Below, piece by piece: positions 1-5,106 of a DNA stretch of 5,397 nucleotides. The position numbers were made by a program, and so were the translations under genes. Within the stretch, counting starts at the first letter, position 1, and each line of letters begins with the position of its first letter. The notes under the pieces were generated by a model. The model was not told the origin of the DNA. It worked only from the letters and a program-made list of their open reading frames with translations, and ran no database searches. This DNA comes from a bacterium. Lineage in GTDB: Bacteria; Actinomycetota; Acidimicrobiia; Acidimicrobiales; CATQHL01. The stretch covers positions 1-5,397 of the forward strand of contig JAPPKQ010000242.1 in assembly GCA_028819945.1 (NCBI GenBank). The letters run 5' to 3'.

Positions 1-55
1 CACAGTGTGCCCGCCGAATTCGAACGAGTTGGACACGATTCGCCCGAGTGCCGGG
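1..55. repeat. 55-bp exact direct repeat, copy 1 (left edge)
   Basis: Bases 1-55 are identical to bases 958-1012 in the same orientation, and identity stops exactly at base 56 (T, against A at 1013). Copy 2 codes, on the minus strand, for conserved P450 residues. Copy 1 has no P450 context and runs straight into exporter sequence. The exact length of 55, the location at the very edge and the abrupt end all fit a k-mer overlap left by a de Bruijn assembler better than a biological repeat. That origin is inference. Confidence 0.95.
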
Positions 56-607
56 TACGTCGTCATCGTCGGGTTCGGAATCGGTGCAGCCCTCACGGCG
101 GCGACGGTGGCGGTTCAGAACTTCAGCGACCACGGAACTGTGGGCAGCGCCACGTCGGCCCTGCAGTTCTGGCGGACAATCAGCGGCACGCTGGGACTGG
201 CGGTCCTCGGGGCGATACTGCGAGCAACTTTCTCTTCGAACCTCGACCGCTCCGTCGCCGGCCCGATGAGGGCGGCGCTGGCGCCGGGCGAGCTCGAGGC
301 GATCAGACGCGATCCGCAGAACTACATCGGCCCGGACCCCGCAGCGGCGCCCGAGTTCGGGGCGGCCGCCGGCGACGCCCGCCTGCTCACGTCTGAACTG
401 CTCGATGCGGTCAACTCGTCGCTGGAGCGCTCGATCAGCGTCGTGCTCGTCGTCTGCGCGGCTCTGATCGGCCTCTCGGTGGTCGCCGCTGCGTCGCTAC
501 GACCCTCGCCGGACGCGACGGTCGGCGGCCCGCCGTCCACGGCCGGCGAGCCGCGCGGGCCCGTGCGCCCGCAACGGCGGGGCGGGGACGGCTCCGCCCC
601 TGCCTGA
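2..607 (+). CDS. MFS drug exporter, DHA2/EmrB-QacA-like, C-terminal part (5' partial, chimeric start)
   Basis: This is the C-terminal part of a proton-coupled multidrug exporter of the inner membrane. The frame is open from the left edge. Counting from the GTG at 5-7, residues 1-17 come from a 55-bp stretch identical to bases 958-1012 and are antisense P450 sequence, so genuine exporter sequence begins at Tyr18 (base 56). After that come a hydrophobic segment rich in small residues (about 18-37), the family-typical stretch QFWRTISGTLGLAVLGAIL (54-72), a long extracytoplasmic loop (about 75-140) and a last membrane helix (about 143-164). The tail is Pro/Arg/Gly-rich and polar. DHA2 members usually have about 450-550 residues and 14 helices, so roughly two thirds is missing. 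The stop codon lies 23 bp from the end of the convergent P450 gene. The substrate cannot be told. The family call is from recognised sequence pattern, without a search. Confidence 0.8.
   Translation, partial: TVCPPNSNELDTIRPSAGYVVIVGFGIGAALTAATVAVQNFSDHGTVGSATSALQFWRTISGTLGLAVLGAILRATFSSNLDRSVAGPMRAALAPGELEAIRRDPQNYIGPDPAAAPEFGAAAGDARLLTSELLDAVNSSLERSISVVLVVCAALIGLSVVAAASLRPSPDATVGGPPSTAGEPRGPVRPQRRGGDGSAPA
579..600. other. GC-rich hairpin at the end of the exporter gene
   Basis: GGGGCGG (579-585) pairs perfectly with CCGCCCC (594-600) around an 8-base centre, and a G-T pair at 586/593 can extend the stem to 8 bp. It lies inside the last codons of the exporter, near the convergent P450 stop. 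There is no T-tract, so it is at best a weak transcription barrier. It overlaps an imperfect 19-bp tandem duplication (591-609 and 610-628, three mismatches) that spans the exporter stop codon. Confidence 0.3.
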
Positions 608-630
608 CGCCTCCGCCCCTGCTCGACGGC

Positions 631-2613
631 TCATGGACCGCGCCGGTCCACGAGCCTGAACTTGTAGATCGGCTGCATCGCCGACGTCTGCCGCATCTTG
701 AGCGGGCGCCGCGGTCTCAGGAGTTCCAGTTCTGTCTCGCGCACGATGGTGGCCATCGTCAGGGCGATCTGGACTTCGACCAGGCTGCTCCCTTGGCAGC
801 GATGACTGCCGAAGCCGAATGGTGCGTAAGTGCCCGGTTGCCGCCGTTCCGCCCGATCCTCCCCCCAGCGTTCGATGTCGAACTTCTCTGGCTCGGGATA
901 GAACTCCTGCATGGCGTGAGCCACGGTGCACCCCACAAGGACCCTCTTGCCGGCCGGCACAGTGTGCCCGCCGAATTCGAACGAGTTGGACACGATTCGC
1001 CCGAGTGCCGGGATGATCGAATACCTGCGTTGGGTCTCGTAGAAGATTCGCCGCGTCACAGCGAGCTTGCCGAACGACTCCGCGGTGATCGGACCGCTTT
1101 CGAACACGGAATCAACTTCGGCACGCATCTCTTTGAGAAGTGGGGGATTGGTCAGCAGCACATAGAGCATGAATGAACATACGACCGCTGCCGTGTCGAT
1201 GCCGGCCAGATATGGCCCGAGCAAATTGAAGCGAAGGTCGGTTTCGGGGATCAGCATCGGGTCGTTTCGGTGTATCGCTAGTATCTCATCGACGAAGTCC
1301 CCTCTTGCATCGTCTGGCCGATCCTCTTTCATTCTCGCCTGTAGAATCCGGTCGAACCGCTCGAAGATCTGCTTCTCGGCGCGCCGAATTCTCGTTTTGG
1401 CGAAAACGATACCGAATCCCGGTCTCATAAGATATACAAGAATTTTCATGTAGTTTCGTAGAAACTTGACATACTGTTCGGATGATTCACCGAGCATCAG
1501 CATCCCGAGTTGTTCGGAGATGATGGCTTGGAACATTCTGATGGGTTCGATGGCCCTGCCCCTTGGCCATCCTGCGACAACACGGCCGGCAATGTCGACG
1601 ATCTCGTCGTGGCGCCCATTGAGATACTTGCGCGAGTAGCCGGTCGCCAATGCCTTCCGCATCCGGACGTGGTCGGGACCGTCCATACCGGCGACCATGT
1701 TCACACACCCGAGGGACTCGCGAAAAGGGGAATACTCCTCGAACGAGCGCAGGTGTGCCTTCCCCTCCCTGCTCAGGAACGTGGTCGCCTCGGGGCCGAC
1801 GAGAGCGATGAAATGGTGATTGAACGCCTGCAGTCGGAATATCGGCCCGTGCTTCCGGTACTCCCGCAGGAGCAGGCTTCGCAGGTCTCTCCTCATCGCG
1901 AACATGTTGCCGGCCAGTGGCAACCCCGACGCTCGAGGTATCTCTTCGAAGGGACGCGCGACCGGTGAAGCAGTCGCCTCCGCCTCGACCTGGTTCACGG
2001 CTTCGGCGACCGTCCGGCCGATCAACTCCATACGGGAGATCAGGTCGATCCGTTCCTCGACGTCGGCCAACTCCTCCCGCGAGAGGATTCTCTCGAAGAC
2101 ACCGCAGGCCGCCGCCAAGCTGATGATGACGATGTCCCGCGGGTCGGGGACGTCGTCACCGAATAGCTGGCGCATGATCCGGGACTGCACGTCCTCGGCG
2201 CCCCGCCCCGGACCGTCGGACGGGTATCTGCGGGCGCGGGAGACCAGGCGTGACAGGAACACGAGCCCGTTGCTCTCTGCTTCGAGAATCCCTCGGCCTA
2301 TGAGCCTGTCGATCGCTGCGTCACGCAGATCGGCGCCCCGCTCGGCCATGCGTCCGATCCAGTAGGCGGTGCTGTGCGTACCGCTCGCCTGTGCGATGGC
2401 TGAGAGGGCGGGATCCAGCAGTTCGTCCCCCAGCGGCGTCGGGTCGAGCAGAGCGAGTTCCTCGAGGTCGGTGTCGATGCGGTTCTCGAGCGCCAGATCC
2501 ATCAGCACCGCACCGGACAGGGCTATGTCCCGCGACCGCGGCGAGAACGAGGCCCGGATATCGCCCCTCTCGGTGTCGATGAGCAGAAGTAGGATCTCTT
2601 CAACAATTCGCAT
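631..2613 (-). CDS. GPP34 (GOLPH3/Vps74-like) domain fused to cytochrome P450
   Basis: The predicted product is a heme monooxygenase with a fused lipid-binding-type domain, 660 residues from the ATG at 2613-2611. Residues about 3-205 match the GPP34 pattern: an opening EEILLLLID-x-E-x-G, the LSGAVLMDLALENRI helix, GDELLD, a Trp at 85, DRLIGRGIL, and the closing DPRDIVIISLAAACGV ... RMELIGR. A linker leads to a whole P450 domain (about 223-655). It begins with the family-typical SGLPLAGN and has I-helix AGIDT (470-474), K-helix ETQR (526-529), a PERF-like FDIERW (578-583) and the heme loop FGFGSHRCQG (599-608), with Cys606 as heme ligand. No N-terminal membrane helix is seen; GPP34 takes its place. 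Residues 389-404 form a very hydrophobic patch where the F-G region would be, a usual membrane contact. Eukaryotic GPP34 proteins bind PI4P; a membrane-docking role here is inference. Substrate and redox partner are unknown. GC content falls locally inside the gene. Confidence 0.9.
   Translation of the reverse strand: MRIVEEILLLLIDTERGDIRASFSPRSRDIALSGAVLMDLALENRIDTDLEELALLDPTPLGDELLDPALSAIAQASGTHSTAYWIGRMAERGADLRDAAIDRLIGRGILEAESNGLVFLSRLVSRARRYPSDGPGRGAEDVQSRIMRQLFGDDVPDPRDIVIISLAAACGVFERILSREELADVEERIDLISRMELIGRTVAEAVNQVEAEATASPVARPFEEIPRASGLPLAGNMFAMRRDLRSLLLREYRKHGPIFRLQAFNHHFIALVGPEATTFLSREGKAHLRSFEEYSPFRESLGCVNMVAGMDGPDHVRMRKALATGYSRKYLNGRHDEIVDIAGRVVAGWPRGRAIEPIRMFQAIISEQLGMLMLGESSEQYVKFLRNYMKILVYLMRPGFGIVFAKTRIRRAEKQIFERFDRILQARMKEDRPDDARGDFVDEILAIHRNDPMLIPETDLRFNLLGPYLAGIDTAAVVCSFMLYVLLTNPPLLKEMRAEVDSVFESGPITAESFGKLAVTRRIFYETQRRYSIIPALGRIVSNSFEFGGHTVPAGKRVLVGCTVAHAMQEFYPEPEKFDIERWGEDRAERRQPGTYAPFGFGSHRCQGSSLVEVQIALTMATIVRETELELLRPRRPLKMRQTSAMQPIYKFRLVDRRGP
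958..1012. repeat. 55-bp exact direct repeat, copy 2 (inside the P450 gene)
   Basis: This is the native copy. On the minus strand it encodes roughly residues 535-552 of the P450, just after the ExxR motif, including the peptide LGRIVSNSFEFGGHTV. The P450 frame continues intact on both sides, so this copy is in its natural place and the copy at bases 1-55 is the displaced one. Confidence 0.95.
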
Positions 2614-2619
2614 CAGCAA

Positions 2620-2627
2620 CCCCTCTC
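2620..2627 (-). promoter_or_regulatory. Ribosome binding site that decides the GPP34-P450 start
   Basis: On the minus strand GAGAGGGG ends directly before a TTG codon (2619-2617) and exactly 6 nt before an ATG (2613-2611). The TTG would have zero spacing and cannot be served by this site, while the ATG has ideal spacing. The start is therefore placed at 2613, two codons inside the longest open frame. Confidence 0.6.
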
Positions 2628-2695
2628 GTTGGAGTTCTCACATTCTCGTAGGCCCTGGGTTTGGTCGCTTCCGGTGGTCAGCGCACGGTGAGGGC

Positions 2696-2701
2696 ATTGT
2701 A
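2696..2701 (-). promoter_or_regulatory. Candidate -10 box for the GPP34-P450 gene
   Basis: The minus strand reads TACAAT, one base from the sigma-70-type consensus, about 83 nt upstream of the ATG. This would give a 5' leader of about 75 nt. No convincing -35 hexamer is seen at the usual spacing, so this is a tentative call. Confidence 0.35.
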
Positions 2702-2741
2702 GAGGTCGTGTCGGCGGGCCTGCGGCGGTCGAGAGGACACC

Positions 2742-2747
2742 TACACT
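2742..2747 (+). promoter_or_regulatory. Candidate -10 box giving a leaderless start
   Basis: TACACT fits the TAnnnT form of a -10 box and lies 6 nt before the ATG at 2754. That spacing would put the transcription start at or beside the start codon. Leaderless transcripts of this form are common in actinobacteria. This would also explain why no purine-rich ribosome binding site is found at a useful distance from the ATG. No clear -35 box is visible. Confidence 0.4.
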
Positions 2748-2753
2748 GAGTCC

Positions 2754-4175
2754 ATGAGGTTCGGTCGATTCCGCAGGCGCCAGGCTGCCGAACCCGCAAT
2801 GGAGGGCTCCGCCCGTGACTCCGAGCGGGCGGCGCCCGACGGCGGTGCCGAGGATGGCGCCGACGGTGGGGCCGGGGCGGATCAACCCGACGGCGAGACT
2901 GCTGCGGTCGCCGCCCGGGCCGGCGGGGCCGCCACCGAGGGTGCTCTGGATGAGACGGGCTCAGCGTTCGGGGTGCCCGGCGTCCCGGGGAGCGAGCACG
3001 CCCCGCTGCGACTCGCTCGGTCGTGGCAACGGCGGATGGCGGTGGGACTGGGATTGGCCGCGGCCGTCGCCGGCGTGGCGGTGCTCTCGGTGTTCATCTA
3101 TTCGATCTTCGACGGCAGAGGCCGCGACGGGAGCCGCGACCGGTCCGACCGCTACTACTACGACCGCGGCTCTTGGGAAGGCTTCGAAGGCAAGGACGCC
3201 GCCGCGTGGGGCGACGGCGACAGCGATCGCGGCGCCGCCGGGCCGGCGAAGTCGAAGAAGTGCGACGCAGACGGCGGGTGCCTCGGAGCGAGAGGCGCCG
3301 CGGGGCGACTGCAGGACGGCGCCGGCGACCGGCGGGGTGGTCGGTTCTCCCGCCGGTCCGGCAGCGGCTATCTCTCCAAGGGCGGACCGGGATCGGGACC
3401 ATGGTTCTCCGGTGATTCACCGGGCGCCGGCTGGGACGTCGAGAGCCCGGTGCCGTGGGGACAGGGTTCGCCGGGCGCCTGCTTCTCGTGCGACTGCGCC
3501 CCTTGGCCCAGCGTTGCTGGACCCTTCGCGGGGAGGTTCGGCCGCTGGGGGGATCGGTCCGCCCCGCGGCTGCCGGGCGGCCCGTTCGGGATCCCGGGTG
3601 TACCGGGAGCGGCGGATCCGTTCGCCTGGGGTTGGGGCGGTGACTCGGGATGGTTCGGGTATGCCCCCTTCGATGAGGGCGGGCCTGCGCGCCCGTCGCC
3701 CTGGCCCGGTCCCGAGGAAGGCGATGGGTTCTGGTCCTATGAAGGTGATGGCCCGGGTGTCCTCGGTGACTACTCCGGCGGCCTCGGCCTTGGGCTCGGC
3801 GGCTGGGACGTCCTCGTCATGTGGATCATGGAGTTGCTGAGCGACCCCGAAGTACTGTCCGAACTCTTGGACTCCCTGGACGAATTGCTCGGTGAGGACG
3901 GCCCACTGCAAGGACTCTTGGGATCCGACGGCTTGCTGGACGGCCTCTTGGGCTCAGAGGGTCCGGAGGGGTTCGAGGGCGATGGGGAGGGCCTGTTCGG
4001 CCCCGGCGGCCCCTTCGGACCGGGCGGTTTGCTGGACGGCCTCTTGGGCTCAGAGGGTCTGGAGGGGTTCGAGGGCGATGCGGAGGGCCTGTTCGGCCCC
4101 GGCGGCCCCTTCGGCGAACTCATGGACGGCGCGGCCGATGAGGAGGTTCCGACGCCGACGTGGTCCTCCGCCTGA
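2754..4175 (+). CDS. Hypothetical Gly/Pro/Trp-rich single-pass membrane protein with C-terminal tandem repeats
   Basis: I do not recognise this 473-residue protein. It starts with a basic stretch (MRFGRFRRRQ), followed by an acidic, Ala/Gly-rich region to about residue 80. One clear membrane helix (95-118) is preceded by Arg-rich RLARSWQRR, so the N-terminus should be cytoplasmic and the C-terminal 355 residues outside (type II). The outer part has a charged Arg/Asp segment (121-160), five cysteines (170, 176, and a CFSCDC cluster at 243, 246 and 248) and 11 tryptophans between 217 and 357 in a Gly/Pro background. An amphipathic Leu/Asp/Glu helix (about 351-380) follows, then two 32-residue repeats (393-424 and 425-456) and a short acidic tail. 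The octapeptides FGVPGVPG (72-79) and FGIPGVPG (278-285) lie on opposite sides of the membrane. The frame is supported by G/C-rich third codon positions and by the repeats staying in phase. A cell-surface or structural role is only a guess. The SDR gene follows after 18 bp, probably on the same transcript. Confidence 0.72.
   Translation: MRFGRFRRRQAAEPAMEGSARDSERAAPDGGAEDGADGGAGADQPDGETAAVAARAGGAATEGALDETGSAFGVPGVPGSEHAPLRLARSWQRRMAVGLGLAAAVAGVAVLSVFIYSIFDGRGRDGSRDRSDRYYYDRGSWEGFEGKDAAAWGDGDSDRGAAGPAKSKKCDADGGCLGARGAAGRLQDGAGDRRGGRFSRRSGSGYLSKGGPGSGPWFSGDSPGAGWDVESPVPWGQGSPGACFSCDCAPWPSVAGPFAGRFGRWGDRSAPRLPGGPFGIPGVPGAADPFAWGWGGDSGWFGYAPFDEGGPARPSPWPGPEEGDGFWSYEGDGPGVLGDYSGGLGLGLGGWDVLVMWIMELLSDPEVLSELLDSLDELLGEDGPLQGLLGSDGLLDGLLGSEGPEGFEGDGEGLFGPGGPFGPGGLLDGLLGSEGLEGFEGDAEGLFGPGGPFGELMDGAADEEVPTPTWSSA
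3930..4121 (+). repeat. 96-bp tandem repeat, two copies
   Basis: Copy 1 is 3930-4025 and copy 2 is 4026-4121, encoding two 32-residue units of the form GLLDGLLGSEG-x-EGFEGD-x-EGLFGPGGPFG. The first 30 codons of each unit differ at only three or four bases, including synonymous sites, so the duplication is recent or kept uniform by recombination. The last two residues diverge (PG against EL). A shorter related unit (GLLGSDG) lies just before copy 1, suggesting stepwise growth. Copy number may vary between strains. Confidence 0.9.
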
Positions 4176-4193
4176 CCGATCGGACTGCCGGAA

Positions 4194-4976
4194 ATGACAG
4201 GAGACAGCGGCGACGCGGAGTTCTCCGGCAGGCCGGGCGTGGCGTTGGTGAGCGGCGGCAGCGGCGGCATCGGCGCGGCCGTGTGCCGGCTGCTGGCCGC
4301 CCGCGGCGCCGAGGTGGTGCTCACCTACAACAGCAATGCCGAGGGGGCGGCCGCTCTGGTGGCCGAGATCGACGCCGAGGGCGGGCGGGCGCGCGCCGTG
4401 CAACTCGACCTCTCCGATACGGCCGCGGTGGCGGGGGCCGTATCGCAGGCGGCCGCCGGCGGCCTGCACACCGTCGTGTACGCCTCCGGGCCCTACGTCT
4501 CGATGCAGTACGTGGCACGCATCGATCCCGAGCGGTTCTGGCGCCAGTGCACCGACGACATCCTGGCGTTCTACAACCTCATTCATGCCGCGCTGCCCCA
4601 CCTGCGTGCGACCCGGGGTTCTCTCGTGGCGGTCACGACCTGCGCGACCGTGCGGTTCCCCAAGCGTGACTCGCTCTCGTCGGCACCCAAGGGGGCCGTC
4701 GAGGCACTCGTGCGGGCGATCGCCAAGGAGGAGGGCCGCTACGGCGTGCGGGCCAACTGCGTGGGGCCGGGGCTGATGGCCGACGGCATGGCCGAGACGC
4801 TGATGGCGACCGGCGAGGTCGACGAGCGCGCCCAGGCGGAGGCCCTCGCCGGCATCGCACTCGGGCACCTCGGAAGGGCCGGCGACATCGCCGAGGCGGT
4901 GTGCTTCCTGGCCTCGGACCGGGCCGGCTACATCACCGGCCAGAAGCTCGACGTGGACGGCGGCTGGACCCTCTGA
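4194..4976 (+). CDS. SDR-family oxidoreductase with atypical catalytic residues
   Basis: This 260-residue cytosolic protein has the length and Rossmann layout of classical short-chain dehydrogenases such as FabG. The nucleotide-binding motif SGGSGGIG (20-27) and the LDLSD strand end (71-75) are intact, and the C-terminal IAEAVCFLASDRAGYITGQ and DVDGGW stretches are typical. The active site is not. Lys166 is present, but the Tyr of YxxxK is Ser162, the Ser 13 residues before it is Thr149, and the NNAG motif reads YASG (96-99). The helix that usually carries the catalytic Asn reads WRQCTDDIL. The surrounding sequence (SSAPKGAVEALVRAI) is otherwise well kept, so this looks like a divergent subfamily and not a decaying gene. 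It may still bind NAD(P), act as a non-catalytic partner, or use other chemistry. Substrate is unknown. The ATG lies 18 bp after the preceding stop with only a weak purine run, so translational coupling is plausible. Confidence 0.88.
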   Translation: MTGDSGDAEFSGRPGVALVSGGSGGIGAAVCRLLAARGAEVVLTYNSNAEGAAALVAEIDAEGGRARAVQLDLSDTAAVAGAVSQAAAGGLHTVVYASGPYVSMQYVARIDPERFWRQCTDDILAFYNLIHAALPHLRATRGSLVAVTTCATVRFPKRDSLSSAPKGAVEALVRAIAKEEGRYGVRANCVGPGLMADGMAETLMATGEVDERAQAEALAGIALGHLGRAGDIAEAVCFLASDRAGYITGQKLDVDGGWTL

Positions 4977-5049
4977 GCCCGGCGCGCTGCTGGCCTACGA
5001 GCCTGCTGAATAATCCACGGGCAACGCCGGTGCCGTGGGCACGTCCTGG

Positions 5050-5068
5050 ATTCCGGCTGTGCCGGAAT
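5050..5068. repeat. Perfect inverted repeat between convergent genes (REP-like or terminator)
   Basis: ATTCCGGC (5050-5057) and GCCGGAAT (5061-5068) form an 8-bp perfect stem with a TGT loop. A smaller stem, GTGCC/GGCAC (5030-5034 and 5038-5042), lies just before it. The site sits between the ends of the convergent SDR and Ddn-like genes, where a bidirectional terminator or a dispersed palindromic repeat would be expected. There is no T-tract on either side. The ATTCC...GGAAT form recalls dispersed repeats such as neisserial dRS3 (ATTCCC-N8-GGGAAT), but this is resemblance only. The rest of 4977-5106 shows no gene. Confidence 0.6.
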
Positions 5069-5106
5069 GACGGGGCGGGGCGTCCGCCGCATTGCTCAGC
5101 GGGCGC

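Noticed and set aside
497..931. 144-codon minus-strand frame across the exporter end and P450 end
   Set aside because: It overlaps the heme-binding end of the P450 in another frame and gives an Arg/Ala/Gly-rich product with no domain.
1..1012. Direct repeats as ends of a mobile element or attachment sites enclosing bases 56-957
   Set aside because: One copy is native P450 coding sequence in an intact frame. The enclosed segment has no transposase or integrase, only the end of an exporter and the end of the P450. An assembly junction explains it better.
2617..2619. TTG as start codon of the GPP34-P450 gene
   Set aside because: The purine-rich site GAGAGGGG abuts this codon with no spacing, while the ATG two codons later has a 6-nt spacing.
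2815..3840. 341-codon plus-strand frame overlapping the Gly-rich membrane protein gene
   Set aside because: Its product is Arg/Pro/Ala/Ser-rich without a clear membrane helix or domain. The chosen frame has a membrane helix with flanking charges, in-frame repeats and G/C-rich third positions.
3770..4324. 184-codon minus-strand frame encoding a Pro/Ser-rich repeat protein
   Set aside because: The Pro/Ser repeats are the reverse complement of the Gly-rich repeats on the plus strand, and the frame runs into the SDR gene. It is a shadow.
4050..4868. 272-codon open frame on the minus strand opposite the SDR gene
   Set aside because: It is antisense to a clear SDR with family motifs. Its product is an Arg/Gly/His-rich sequence without recognisable domains, as expected for shadow frames in high-GC DNA.
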